Assembly (NCBI RefSeq): GCF_013403925.1
Contig: NZ_JABFDJ010000004.1
Coordinates: forward strand, 310,001 to 374,000
DNA: 64,000 nt
Direction of reading: 5' to 3'
Source: Winogradskyella wichelsiae
GTDB taxonomy: Bacteria; Bacteroidota; Bacteroidia; Flavobacteriales; Flavobacteriaceae
Part shown: positions 54,777 to 63,452 of the stretch, one piece after another
Layout: every line of letters begins with the position of its first letter
Numbering within the stretch: position 1 is the first letter of the stretch
Notes under the pieces: model-generated
What the model saw: the letters and a program-made list of their open reading frames with translations, nothing else
Told to the model about the DNA's origin: nothing
The model's database searches: none
Translations under genes and position numbers: made by a program

Positions 54777-55430
54777 ATGAAAACTAAAATTTTTAATTTA
54801 TTTACTTTAATTACTCTAATTACATTTACGAGCTGTGGAGACAAAGCAAAAGAAGCAGAAACTAAAAAAGCTGCTGAAGTTGCTGTTTCTGACTCTAACT
54901 ACATAGTAAGCACTGATAAGTCTACCATTGAATGGAAAGGCTTTAAACCTACAGGTACACATTACGGTACAATTGACATAAAAGCAGGAAAACTGAGCAT
55001 TAACAATGGAGTCATTGAAGCAGGAAATTTTATAATTGACATGAATAGCATCGTGGTAAATGATATTCCTGTTGAAGAAGAAGGTAATGCTAAGTTAACA
55101 AATCATCTAAAAAGCGATGATTTTTTTAACACTGAAGCGCATCCTGGTGCTGTTTTTAAAATTACAGGAATAGAAACAACTAATGGAACAACTATATTAT
55201 CAGGAAATTTAACTATTAAAGAGACTACAAACAATGTTAGCTTTCCTATTACAACAACATATAATGAAAATGATAAAACTATGACTTTAACTAGTGAGAC
55301 ATTTACTATAGACCGTTCTAAATGGAATGTAAAATATGGTTCAAAATCTTTTTTTGATGATTTAGGGGATAAGTTTATCAAGAATGATATTGAATTAAAA
55401 ATAGCTATTAATGCTTCAATAATTAAATAA
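54777..55430 (+). CDS. YceI family lipoprotein
   Basis: The 217 residues begin with a lipoprotein signal (TLITFTSC, lipobox Cys at about residue 20). The YceI domain, an open beta-barrel that binds amphiphilic polyisoprenoids, follows (STIEWKGFKPTGTHYGTIDIKAG, LKSDDFFNTEAHPGAVF, TFTIDRSKWNVKYGSKSFFD). It is probably lipid-anchored in the envelope and may carry isoprenoid molecules. It ends at a bidirectional terminator. Confidence 0.93.
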   Translation: MKTKIFNLFTLITLITFTSCGDKAKEAETKKAAEVAVSDSNYIVSTDKSTIEWKGFKPTGTHYGTIDIKAGKLSINNGVIEAGNFIIDMNSIVVNDIPVEEEGNAKLTNHLKSDDFFNTEAHPGAVFKITGIETTNGTTILSGNLTIKETTNNVSFPITTTYNENDKTMTLTSETFTIDRSKWNVKYGSKSFFDDLGDKFIKNDIELKIAINASIIK

Positions 55431-55452
55431 AATTAACTCTTATTTAATAAAG

Positions 55453-55489
55453 AAAAAACACTCTTATAAGATGATAAGAGTGTTTTTTT
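55453..55489. terminator. Bidirectional terminator between the YceI and DUF5723 genes
   Basis: AAAAAACACTCTTAT (55453-55467) pairs perfectly with ATAAGAGTGTTTTTT (55474-55488) around a 6-base loop, with a T run on the right and an A run on the left. It fits both convergent genes. Confidence 0.92.
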
Positions 55490-55512
55490 TTGAAACTAGA
55501 AGATAATATTAA

Positions 55513-56835
55513 TTATCTATATATAGGAATTTTAAGTCCAACGTAAACATCTGTCGTTTTAGAACTGTCTGATAAAAGATTAGTAAACACAGACCCCGAA
55601 CCTATCGTTAACGGCCCTAAGCGAAATCCGCCTCCAAAGGACACATCTCCATACTGTCTAAAACTAAGTGGAGCATAAAAGCTAAACCACTTCGTTTCTA
55701 ATCTTGGCGCTATGGTTGCTGTATTAATTACTGAAGTATTTAACTCCGAGTTATCTTTGACCATCGATAAATCTGCCTGAGCACTTACAAACCACTTTTT
55801 AGATAACCTATAATCTACTAACAAGTGAAGCGCTGTTGGCAATTTTATTTTAGCGGTTTCGGTTGTTTCCACGCCTAAGTAATTATTATCCAAGAACTCT
55901 TCTATATCCTCCTCATAATTTGCTGTACTTGCTGAGGCATCTAAATTGTATCTACTTACTTTAGCTTCATCATAACTAATAGATCCAATATCTGTAATAG
56001 AAACCCCCACCTTTAGTTTATATGGGTTTTCATGAATTGGAAAATTATTATTAATCTTCTCTTTATACCACTGGTATGTAAAACCAATATCTACACCTAC
56101 ACCAGATGTTAAATTACTAAAATCTAAATCGTCTGCATCAAAATCTTGACTTGTACCATAATTAAAGTTCCCTTGAGTTACCAATGTTTCTGAATTTGCA
56201 GAGAATTGACCTTGCAAGCCTGGACTACTCATAAACGCACTACCTGCACCTTGTAAGTATTTTAAAGTAACACCACCTTTTAAAACATGATTTGGTTTTT
56301 CAATTAAGATTCTTCCATAAGCCAAACCTATCTCTGACCAAGCGTGTATCGTACCATTTAAGTTTTTTGAATCGAAATTAAAATCATCATTAACATCAAA
56401 ATCATCAACAACAGCCTCATATAATTCACCGTTTATATGATTTATATTCATATTAGCTCTAACTCTAGTAACTAAACCAATACTATTTTTTTTATTTATG
56501 TTAAACATAAAGGAAGGTCCTAAAACATCTACATTAAAAAAGAAATTATTAGCATTACTTGGAAACTTTTCACTGTCTTCTTCAAAATCGAAGCCACCAT
56601 CAGAACTCATGATATCGCTAAGATTAATTCCGAAATAATCACTACCGCCAAAGACACTTGCAGATAATAAATTAACATCGGCTCTTAAATTAGAACCAAC
56701 AATACTAGATGGATTGTAAATAACACCTTGAACACCTGAATAATTATCTACAGAATGACCAACATAACTTTGACCATAAGATAAATTCAGTGTGAATAGC
56801 AGAACTGAAAAGCTTAATAATTTTGTGTATTTCAT
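55513..56835 (-). CDS. DUF5723 family outer-membrane protein
   Basis: This 440-residue protein has a signal peptide ending LNLSYGQ and the DUF5723 pattern: NPSSIVGSNLRADVNLLSASVF near the N-terminus, repeated membrane strands (MFNINKKNSIGLVTRVRANM, HAWSEIGLAYGRIL, LKVGVSITDIGSISY) and a C-terminal strand ending VGLKIPIYR. It is likely an outer-membrane beta-barrel of the FadL/OmpP1-like kind; cargo is unknown. It stands alone on the minus strand. Confidence 0.85.
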   Translation of the reverse strand: MKYTKLLSFSVLLFTLNLSYGQSYVGHSVDNYSGVQGVIYNPSSIVGSNLRADVNLLSASVFGGSDYFGINLSDIMSSDGGFDFEEDSEKFPSNANNFFFNVDVLGPSFMFNINKKNSIGLVTRVRANMNINHINGELYEAVVDDFDVNDDFNFDSKNLNGTIHAWSEIGLAYGRILIEKPNHVLKGGVTLKYLQGAGSAFMSSPGLQGQFSANSETLVTQGNFNYGTSQDFDADDLDFSNLTSGVGVDIGFTYQWYKEKINNNFPIHENPYKLKVGVSITDIGSISYDEAKVSRYNLDASASTANYEEDIEEFLDNNYLGVETTETAKIKLPTALHLLVDYRLSKKWFVSAQADLSMVKDNSELNTSVINTATIAPRLETKWFSFYAPLSFRQYGDVSFGGGFRLGPLTIGSGSVFTNLLSDSSKTTDVYVGLKIPIYR

Positions 56836-57099
56836 AATTTAATTTGGGTTGATTAATGGCGAAGTTAAAATTATAATTGACTTCTTAAAGTTTTTTAAAA
56901 AAAATTAAAAACCATAGCAACAAACAATTACAACTAAAACAACCAAACCACACTAAATTATTCTAACTTAATTAGTTTCTTAAAAATTTTAATTTAAAAT
57001 ATTTAGACACCATAAACAAAGCACTAAATTTTAGTTTAAAAAAAAGCCGTAAAAAGTAAAATAAATTAAGATTATGAGAAGGATATTTAAAAATAGAAA

Positions 57100-57285
57100 T
57101 TATATGAAAACATATTTGATAGCTGCAATCATACTTATAAAACCAATAAAAGCAAGAAGAACCCAAATGGTGCCTTTATAATATTTTTTATGAATTTTAA
57201 GATCTTTACGGTACTGAAAAGCAACAACAATAACAAAGGCAATAAAAAATAATATTCCAAAAATCAATTGACCAGTACTAAACAT
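57100..57285 (-). CDS. Small membrane protein
   Basis: With the ATG at 57285 (MFSTGQLIF) it is 61 residues with two hydrophobic helices (QLIFGILFFIAFVIVVAFQY and YKGTIWVLLAFIGFISMIAAI) and a short charged loop (RKDLKIHKKYYKG). An in-frame TTG six codons upstream overlaps the -7 box and is unlikely. Similar proteins occur in flavobacteria; no function is known to me. Confidence 0.75.
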   Translation of the reverse strand: MFSTGQLIFGILFFIAFVIVVAFQYRKDLKIHKKYYKGTIWVLLAFIGFISMIAAIKYVFI

Positions 57286-57300
57286 CTTCTTATTTTTATG

Positions 57301-57308
57301 CAAAAATA
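57301..57308 (-). promoter_or_regulatory. -7 box upstream of the small membrane protein
   Basis: TATTTTTG on the minus strand, 15 bases before the ATG at 57285, so the transcript would have a leader of about 11 bases. Confidence 0.55.
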
Positions 57309-57336
57309 AGGATTAGTACATTAATAAACCATAACT

Positions 57337-57723
57337 ATGCAAGACAAAATAAAAGCTGTAAAAGCATTTCATACAGCTTACAAAATAGGATATCGAGAAA
57401 CACCAAAAGCCGACTTAGGTCTAAACAAAAACTTATTGCGTTACGAACTTATGCGCGAAGAAAATGAAGAATACCTAGAAGCAACAAAAATTAATGATTT
57501 AGTCGAGGTTGCTGATGCCTTAGGTGATATGTTGTACATTTTATGCGGAACCATTATAGAGCATGGTATGCAGCACAAAATCGAAGAAGTTTTTGAAGAA
57601 ATACAACGCAGTAACATGAGTAAATTAGGAGCAGATGGCGAACCAATTTACCGCGAAGATGGTAAAGTTTTAAAGGGACCTAATTACTTTAAACCGAATA
57701 TAAAAGAAATATTAGAATCATAA
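57337..57723 (+). CDS. MazG-like nucleoside triphosphate pyrophosphohydrolase family protein
   Basis: This 128-residue all-alpha NTP pyrophosphohydrolase-type protein (PF01503-like) carries the Mg2+-binding signature ELMREENEEYLEA and DALGDMLYILCG, with a C-terminal DGEPIYREDGKVLKGPNYFKP characteristic of this subgroup. It probably hydrolyses a non-canonical or modified nucleotide; the substrate is not known. Different from the two-domain MazG at 6797. Confidence 0.88.
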   Translation: MQDKIKAVKAFHTAYKIGYRETPKADLGLNKNLLRYELMREENEEYLEATKINDLVEVADALGDMLYILCGTIIEHGMQHKIEEVFEEIQRSNMSKLGADGEPIYREDGKVLKGPNYFKPNIKEILES

Positions 57724-57754
57724 AAAAAAGCAGCCAATTGGCTGCTTTTTTTTT
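57722..57754. terminator. Bidirectional terminator between the MazG-like gene and ilvE
   Basis: A perfectly palindromic hairpin, A8-GCAGCC-AATT-GGCTGC-T9, whose left arm starts within the stop codon of the MazG-like gene. The flanking A and T runs let it serve both converging transcripts. Confidence 0.93.
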
Positions 57755-57772
57755 ATTTGTGTTATAAGAAGT

Positions 57773-58840
57773 TTACTTAACTTCATGTCTCCAACCATGC
57801 TTATCTTCAGATAAATTGTGTTGAATATCTAATAATGTTTTCTTAAATAATTTAGCATAAGAATCTTCTATTTCAGGAATTTCAAATAATTCTTCCTTAT
57901 GCTCAAATGCAGAAATAATACTTATCACGGCAGCTGTTCCTGTTCCAAAAATCTCTTTCAAACGACCTTCTTTAGCTGCTGCTTTTATTTCATCAACAGT
58001 AACACGTCTTACCTCACAAGTAATTCCTAAATCTTCAGCCAACTGAAGCATACTTTTTCTTGTAATACCATCTAAAATTCTATCGCTAGTTGGTGCCGTA
58101 ATCAATGTATCATCAATTCTAAAAAACACATTCATCGTTCCTGCTTCTTCTAAGAAACTATGTGTACTAGCATCTGTCCAAATGATTTGTTGAAAACCTT
58201 TTTCTTGTGCTAAACTCGTTGGATAAAATTGCGCTGCATAATTTCCGGCTGCTTTTGCAAAACCGACACCTCCATCTGCAGAACGACTAAATTCTTCAGC
58301 AATTAAAACACGTACTGGTGAGTTATAGTAAGATTGTGCTGGTGAACATATAATCATAAACCTATAATTATTTGCTGGAGAAGCAGAAATTGCAGGTTCT
58401 GTTGCAATTACAAAGGGACGCAAGTATAATGAGTTTCCAATACCAGGCTTAATCCAATCACTATCTAAATTTAATAACGCTTCTAAACCTTCAAAAAAGT
58501 AATTTTCAGGAAAAGAAGGCATTGCCAAACGGTTCGATGATTTATTAATTCTATCAAAATTCTCTTTTGGTCTAAAGAGAAAAACTTTTCCATCGTCTCC
58601 CTTATAAGCTTTCATACCCTCAAAAACAGCTTGTCCATAATGAAAAACACGCGCAGAAGGCTCATAACTCATCGCTTGATATGGTATTACTTTTGGTGTT
58701 TGCCATTTGCCATCTTCATAATCACAGACAAACATATGGTCTGTAAACAAACGACCAAAGTCTAAGTTGTTGAAATCTACCGTGTCAATTTTAGAAGTTT
58801 TAGCTTTTTCAATGCTAATCTTCTCTGTATGTTGAGCCAT
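57773..58840 (-). CDS. ilvE: Branched-chain amino acid aminotransferase
   Basis: This PLP enzyme interconverts leucine, isoleucine and valine with their 2-keto acids. The 355 residues match the BCAT type II (eukaryote-like) group: FHYGQAVFEGMKAY, LYLRPFVIATEP, GFAKAAGNYAAQ with the PLP Lys, SFLEEAGTMNVFF, and ILDGITRKSML. It stands alone with its own promoter; no attenuator-like leader is seen. Confidence 0.96.
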   Translation of the reverse strand: MAQHTEKISIEKAKTSKIDTVDFNNLDFGRLFTDHMFVCDYEDGKWQTPKVIPYQAMSYEPSARVFHYGQAVFEGMKAYKGDDGKVFLFRPKENFDRINKSSNRLAMPSFPENYFFEGLEALLNLDSDWIKPGIGNSLYLRPFVIATEPAISASPANNYRFMIICSPAQSYYNSPVRVLIAEEFSRSADGGVGFAKAAGNYAAQFYPTSLAQEKGFQQIIWTDASTHSFLEEAGTMNVFFRIDDTLITAPTSDRILDGITRKSMLQLAEDLGITCEVRRVTVDEIKAAAKEGRLKEIFGTGTAAVISIISAFEHKEELFEIPEIEDSYAKLFKKTLLDIQHNLSEDKHGWRHEVK

Positions 58841-58860
58841 AATTATATATGATTTTCACA

Positions 58861-58868
58861 CAAAAGTA
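58861..58868 (-). promoter_or_regulatory. -7 box upstream of ilvE
   Basis: TACTTTTG on the minus strand, 20 bases before the ilvE ATG. Confidence 0.55.
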
Positions 58869-58913
58869 CGTAATCAGCAGCTTTAATAAAAGGTTATATT
58901 CCGTTAAATTGTC

Positions 58914-58921
58914 TAAATTTG
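58914..58921 (+). promoter_or_regulatory. -7 box upstream of the DUF4920 gene
   Basis: TAAATTTG lies 36 bases before the ATG at 58958. Confidence 0.45.
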
Positions 58922-58957
58922 TGATTCGATAACAATTCAATTCAAAATCTATTAAAA

Positions 58958-59461
58958 ATGAAAAAAATCATTTTACTATTAGCGATAAGCTTAACTATTT
59001 TTTCTTGTAAAAACGAATCTAAGACTGTAGAAACTAAAATTGAAGATACAAAACCAGAGATTGCTTACGCTTCTTTTGGTAAAGAAATCACAGATACTGA
59101 TGCCTTATCTTCTGAGCGCATGATGGAACATTACAAAAATTTGAAAGCTGGTGATACAGTTAATTCTAAAATGAAAGGGAAAATTATTGAAGTTTGTTCT
59201 AAAAAAGGATGTTGGATGACTTTAGATGTTGATGGAGAAAAAGAAGTAATGGTTAAGTTTAAAGATTACGGATTCTTCATGCCTTTAAATGCTGAAGGAG
59301 ATGTTGTAATTAATGGTAAAGCTTTTGTTGCAGAAACGTCTGTAGAAGAGTTAAGACATTATGCACAAGATGCAGGAAAAACAGAAGAAGAAATCGCAGC
59401 AATTACAGATCCTAAATTTGAATATCGTTTTGAAGCTGATGGAGTTTTACTTAAACAGTAG
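58958..59461 (+). CDS. DUF4920 lipoprotein
   Basis: The 167 residues start with a lipoprotein signal (AISLTIFSC) and contain the DUF4920 OB-like domain: ASFGKEITDTDALSSERMMEHY, KMKGKIIEVCSKKGCWMTLDVDGEKEVMVKFKDY, AFVAETSVEELRHYA. The Cys pair in CSKKGC could bind metal or form a disulfide. The function is unknown. Its last 23 bases overlap the start of the next lipoprotein gene. Confidence 0.88.
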   Translation: MKKIILLLAISLTIFSCKNESKTVETKIEDTKPEIAYASFGKEITDTDALSSERMMEHYKNLKAGDTVNSKMKGKIIEVCSKKGCWMTLDVDGEKEVMVKFKDYGFFMPLNAEGDVVINGKAFVAETSVEELRHYAQDAGKTEEEIAAITDPKFEYRFEADGVLLKQ

Positions 59462-59897
59462 ATTTATTTGGGTTTTATTGTTTTGGCTTTTTATACTTAC
59501 TAGTTGTAAAAATGAAGAAAAAATAATTAAAGAACCTATTAAAACAAATATTGAATACCAAATGTATCAACCTTCTGAAATGGCTGGTTTTATGAATACT
59601 ATGTATGCTTATAATTTACAGTTAAAAGCACAAATTATAGCAGGCGACCAACCTAGTTCTTTACCATTAGATCTTATTAAATTGCACTCGGCAGAAATGA
59701 GTAATGGAAAATCTAGAACTCAAAACTGGCAAAATTTTGTAAATGTATTTATTGCATCTCAAGAAGCAGTTGTAGATACATTGTCTAATTTTGAAATAAA
59801 AGAACGTTACAACGCTGCCATTAGCAACTGTCTTAATTGTCACAAAACAGAGTGCACAGGCCCAATACCAAAGATTAAAAAATTAATGATTCAATAA
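59439..59897 (+). CDS. Small lipoprotein with a single CxxCH heme-binding motif
   Basis: I start at the ATG at 59439, inside the end of the DUF4920 gene in another frame; it gives a good lipoprotein signal (SRFIWVLLFWLFILTSC, Cys at residue 22) and 152 residues. The C-terminus holds AISNCLNCHKTECTGPIPKIKKL, a canonical CxxCH for covalent heme. The middle is helical (MNTMYAYNLQLKAQIIAGDQP), reminiscent of small cytochrome c' proteins. A periplasmic or surface electron carrier is likely; partner unknown. It is in a three-gene run with DUF4920 and mnmD. Confidence 0.78.
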   Translation: MEFYLNSRFIWVLLFWLFILTSCKNEEKIIKEPIKTNIEYQMYQPSEMAGFMNTMYAYNLQLKAQIIAGDQPSSLPLDLIKLHSAEMSNGKSRTQNWQNFVNVFIASQEAVVDTLSNFEIKERYNAAISNCLNCHKTECTGPIPKIKKLMIQ

Positions 59898-59900
59898 AAT

Positions 59901-60596
59901 TTGAAGAGAAATATCATTACCACATCAGACGGTTCTAAAACTATACAAATAGAAGAATGGAACGAACAATACCATTCTATACATGGTGCCATACAAGAAG
60001 CAAATCACGTTTTTATGAAACATGGTTTGCTTTATTATTCTGATCTTAGAACTGAAAATAATACTGAAGAAATCCATATCTTAGAAATTGGTTTTGGTAC
60101 TGGCCTTAATGCTTTTTTAACATTAATTGAAGCTGAAAAATTAAACAAGAGCATCAATTATGTTGGTGTTGAAGCTTACCCCGTTCAATTAGAAGAAGTA
60201 CAGCAACTTAATTATATAGAGCTTATTTCTGAAACTCATAAATCTGTTTTTGAAAAACTACATGAAACACCTTGGGAAAAACCTAGCGCAATCACCTCTA
60301 ATTTTCAATTAGAAAAACAGCAGAAATTCTTTAAAGATATCACTGTTAAAAATGAATTTGACATTATTTATTTTGATGCTTTTGGTGCCCGTGTTCAACC
60401 TGATTTATGGACTGAAGCTATTTTCGAAATTATGTTTAATGCTTTAAAAGAAAACGGTGTTTTAGTTACTTACTCTGCAAAAGGAAGCGTAAGACGTGCC
60501 ATGCAAGCCGTTGGCTTAACAGTAGAACGCCTTCCTGGACCTCCAGGTAAACGCGAAATGCTAAGGGCAACGAAACTAGCAATGAGCCAACAATAA
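59901..60596 (+). CDS. mnmD: tRNA 5-methylaminomethyl-2-thiouridine methyltransferase MnmD
   Basis: It methylates the wobble uridine (mnm5s2U34) in some tRNAs using SAM. The 231 residues cover the MTase half only, without the MnmC1 oxidase, as usual in Bacteroidetes. Motifs are SAM-binding ILEIGFGTGLNAFLTL, YFDAFGARVQPDLWT, TYSAKGSVRRAMQAVG and GPPGKREMLRA. The start is a TTG at 59901, three bases after the upstream stop, since no ATG fits the conserved KRNIITTSDGSKTI beginning. Confidence 0.93.
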   Translation: MKRNIITTSDGSKTIQIEEWNEQYHSIHGAIQEANHVFMKHGLLYYSDLRTENNTEEIHILEIGFGTGLNAFLTLIEAEKLNKSINYVGVEAYPVQLEEVQQLNYIELISETHKSVFEKLHETPWEKPSAITSNFQLEKQQKFFKDITVKNEFDIIYFDAFGARVQPDLWTEAIFEIMFNALKENGVLVTYSAKGSVRRAMQAVGLTVERLPGPPGKREMLRATKLAMSQQ

Positions 60597-60780
60597 GATA
60601 AAGATTAGATGTTTTATTATCACTCAGCGTAAAATTCCGTTTTTCTGAATTTTGTATAAGACTTTTTTTCGTTTGATATCGTTTGAGTAGTCTTATAAAG
60701 CTGATTATTCAAACGTTAAATCATAATTAAACTCTATACATCTGCCATAACCATTTTGTATCTTTACATTAAAAGCTAAA

Positions 60781-61689
60781 ATGACTATTTTAATTACAGG
60801 TGCAACGGGATTAATAGGGCAAGAGATTGTAAAACAATGTCATGCTGCAAAAATTAATATTCACTATTTAACGACTTCGAAATCTAAACTTAGTAAAGAA
60901 CCTAACTATAAAGGATTTTATTGGAATCCTAAGGAGAATCAGATTGATCATCTTTGCTTTCAAGGTGTAGATGCCATAATTAATATGGTTGGTGCATCAA
61001 TATCTAAACGATGGACAGATAGCTACAAAAAAGAAATTCTTGAAAGCAGAACACAGACTGCTCAACTTTTACAAAGCACCATTAACTTATATAATTATAA
61101 GATTAACCAAGTTGTTTCAGCCAGCGCAATAGGCATTTACCCGACCAGTTTAATTAATTATTACGAAGAAACAAATACCGAAATTTCAGAAACGTTTTTA
61201 GGAAAGGTTGTCCATGAATGGGAAGCTGCTGTTGATGGTTTTGAAACCTTAGGATGTAAAGTTGCTAAAATTAGGATTGGTTTAGTCTTAGCCAAAGATG
61301 GAGGTGCATTGCCTGAAATAGTAAAACCTATAAAATACGGTTTCGGTGCTGCCTTTGGAAGTGGTAAACAATGGCAAAGTTGGATACATGTTAGAGATTT
61401 AGCTTCATTATTTGTATTTGCAGTACAGCACAACTTTAAAGGTGTTTATAATGGTGTTGCACCAAACCCTGTAAGTAATAAGGAATTAACGAAGTTTGCT
61501 GCATCCTTACTAGAACGCCCGTTAATATTGCCTAATATTCCTAAATTTGTAATGAAATTAGTATTAGGTGAAATGCATATTTTATTATTTGAAAGTCAAC
61601 GTGTCAGTTCTCAAAAAATAGAAGCTGAAGGTTTTAATTTTGAATTTGTGAATTTACAACCTGCTTTAGAAGATTTATTGGTCGTTTAA
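60781..61689 (+). CDS. TIGR01777 family NAD-dependent epimerase/oxidoreductase
   Basis: This 302-residue SDR-type protein begins ILITGATGLIGQEIVKQ (NAD-binding glycines) and carries VVSASAIGIYP, HEWEAAV, IRIGLVLAKDGGALPEI and WIHVRDLASLFVFAV, then a DUF1731-like C-terminus (ELTKFAASLLERPLILPNIPKFVMK). This is the YfcH/SulA-type family, whose substrate is unknown. It stands alone. Confidence 0.9.
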   Translation: MTILITGATGLIGQEIVKQCHAAKINIHYLTTSKSKLSKEPNYKGFYWNPKENQIDHLCFQGVDAIINMVGASISKRWTDSYKKEILESRTQTAQLLQSTINLYNYKINQVVSASAIGIYPTSLINYYEETNTEISETFLGKVVHEWEAAVDGFETLGCKVAKIRIGLVLAKDGGALPEIVKPIKYGFGAAFGSGKQWQSWIHVRDLASLFVFAVQHNFKGVYNGVAPNPVSNKELTKFAASLLERPLILPNIPKFVMKLVLGEMHILLFESQRVSSQKIEAEGFNFEFVNLQPALEDLLVV

Positions 61690-61717
61690 ATCTTAAAAAA
61701 AGTAAATACAGTTTTTA

Positions 61718-61939
61718 CTACGCTATAATTTCGTAATCAATATCTAGTTTACGTAACGCTCTTAATGCCGAACCCGAATTTTTGTCGCTTACCTCAATAT
61801 CTATAGGATCTCCTTCTAAGAGAATATCCGTAAACTCGTTAGCCAAAACACCACTAACATTAGAAATCTCTGTAATACAATTAGCAATTGCTCTTTTATC
61901 TGGTCTTTGTGCGTCACAGGATAATAGGTTTAGTTTCAT
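61718..61939 (-). CDS. Small conserved-looking protein of unknown function
   Basis: This 73-residue acidic, soluble protein (MKLNLLSCDAQRPDKRAIANCI) shows alternating strand and helix stretches ending LRALRKLDIDYEIIA. The pattern of strand-helix-strand-strand-helix-strand fits a small ferredoxin-like fold such as an ACT-type or phosphate-binding domain, but I cannot match it to a named family. It has good codon use, an ATG and no convincing competitor on the other strand. Confidence 0.65.
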   Translation of the reverse strand: MKLNLLSCDAQRPDKRAIANCITEISNVSGVLANEFTDILLEGDPIDIEVSDKNSGSALRALRKLDIDYEIIA

Positions 61940-62134
61940 GAGTTTTTATTTATTCTTTATTTAAAGTTATGTGGTACATACATGTAATGATTCTCTTTTA
62001 TATCAAAATTTAATCATGGTTGTTTCATTATAGTAATTTATTAGTTATCAGCGAAGTTAATAAAACTTCCTTGTTTTTGTGTGAAGATTTTAAGACGTAA
62101 AATCTTTAACAACTAACACTCAAAAAAACTACGC

Positions 62135-62908
62135 TTAACGCCTTTGCTCAAAAATAGTATTTCTTTCTGTAGTTTTCTTATACATGTTTTTTGGAACAAA
62201 CTCATTGCTCGCTTTAGAATGATAATTTTTATGGTTTGGATTAAGCATATAATCTAGTTGATGCGCAATCATTTTTTCAAAAGGTATAAGAAAATCCTGG
62301 GTCTCGCAATGTTCAACATCTCCTTTCTTAAGTAAATTTAAGACGGTATATACAGACTCAATAGTACTTAAACAAAGTGATTCTGGTTGTTGTTTGATTA
62401 TAAATTTTGACTTAATTGTATTATCAAAACTCACTCGTTTTAAAGTTTGCAAGTTCTTACTTAGTTTTAGCATTTTACGAGCACAAGGCCATGTACCATC
62501 TAGAATGAAGAGCTGTGGATTATTCTCCATAAATGAATTTACTTCTGAACTATCTTTTACAGATAAGTTGAAATTATCTTTTCCTGGATACAATAAAAAA
62601 GAACTATTATTTTCATTATTCAGTATGTCATTTACGCGCTTATTATTGGTAAAATCGACACCAACTATAATTTCTGAATTTTCAAGTTGAAGCTTCGTCA
62701 TATGTCCCGTTCCGTTTTTTTCTTTCTTGTACTCTTTTGGGTGCATAAGGATAATAAAACGCGTTTTGGTATGCAAAGGACTAATATATTTACAAATACA
62801 TGTGCTTTTGGGGTTCATGCATTTGTAACATGCTAGTCTTGGCTTTTTTATTTCTGCTTGCAAAATGAATCTTTCTTTATTTTTTTGGTTAGCTACGGTT
62901 TTGTGCAT
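62135..62908 (-). CDS. DTW domain protein, candidate tRNA-uridine aminocarboxypropyltransferase
   Basis: DTW proteins such as E. coli TapT (YfiP) add the 3-amino-3-carboxypropyl group to uridine (acp3U) in tRNA. This 257-residue member has the N-terminal Cys-rich cluster RLACYKCMNPKSTCICKYI (Cys at positions typical of the family), RFIILMHPKEYKKEKNGTGHM, and the DTW-type core LFILDGTWPCARKML, then RQ-like KQQPESLCLSTIES. The first about 20 residues look extra. The enzyme's exact tRNA position is not known here. Confidence 0.85.
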   Translation of the reverse strand: MHKTVANQKNKERFILQAEIKKPRLACYKCMNPKSTCICKYISPLHTKTRFIILMHPKEYKKEKNGTGHMTKLQLENSEIIVGVDFTNNKRVNDILNNENNSSFLLYPGKDNFNLSVKDSSEVNSFMENNPQLFILDGTWPCARKMLKLSKNLQTLKRVSFDNTIKSKFIIKQQPESLCLSTIESVYTVLNLLKKGDVEHCETQDFLIPFEKMIAHQLDYMLNPNHKNYHSKASNEFVPKNMYKKTTERNTIFEQRR

Positions 62909-62983
62909 AATTTGTAAAGTGGTTAAGCAAATACAAGCTTAATAGAAAATATTAGAGAATTTTTAGACATAACTACGGACCTA

Positions 62984-63229
62984 TCAATTTTTCCATTCAT
63001 CTTTTCCGAAATATTTATTTACGTGATTAGAATTATTAATACTGATTTCTCCAATTAAAGTGTCTGGTTTAAATTTAGGTTTAAGTGAATCGGACAATTC
63101 TAAATATCCGTCTTGAACATATTTTTCAGGATTTGGAACAATTTCACGTTGACCTTGATTTTGAGTTGAATTATTACAACTGAGTAAAAATAATGTAAGA
63201 CTAAATAATATTACTATAATTTGTTTCAT
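62984..63229 (-). CDS. Small hypothetical lipoprotein
   Basis: This 81-residue protein has a lipoprotein signal (VILFSLTLFLLSCNN, Cys at residue 18), then a short polar, Asn/Gln-rich region and the stretch YLELSDSLKPKFKPD. I do not recognise it. It is flanked by AT-rich gaps, and its short length leaves open that it is a truncated relative of a longer lipoprotein. Confidence 0.65.
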   Translation of the reverse strand: MKQIIVILFSLTLFLLSCNNSTQNQGQREIVPNPEKYVQDGYLELSDSLKPKFKPDTLIGEISINNSNHVNKYFGKDEWKN

Positions 63230-63452
63230 GCCTTTCTCGATCTATTATAAGGCTGTCTTAGACATAAAAACTAGCGCTAAAAATAAACGATAATTTTCGG
63301 ATTAAATACAAGCCGAATTTATAAATTTTATTAATTATTTTATTTTTTGCGGGTTTGTAAAATTTAAAATTTTGGCGACTTATAAAAATACGCAAACCTT
63401 TATTTTAGTAACGACTCGTGCTATTTTTTATATAATGAGTTACCAATATTTT

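Noticed and set aside
55103..55381. Antisense open frame of 92 codons opposite the YceI gene
   Set aside because: The plus-strand frame has a clear lipoprotein signal and YceI motifs; the antisense frame has no coherent domain.
60670..60715. CGTTTGA direct copies and an inverted TCAAACG in the intergenic region before 60781
   Set aside because: Seven-base matches in AT-rich spacer are expected by chance, and there is no nearby promoter context to support an operator.
62394..62690. Open frame of 98 codons opposite the DTW gene
   Set aside because: The DTW-type core and Cys cluster are on the other strand; this frame has no recognisable domain.
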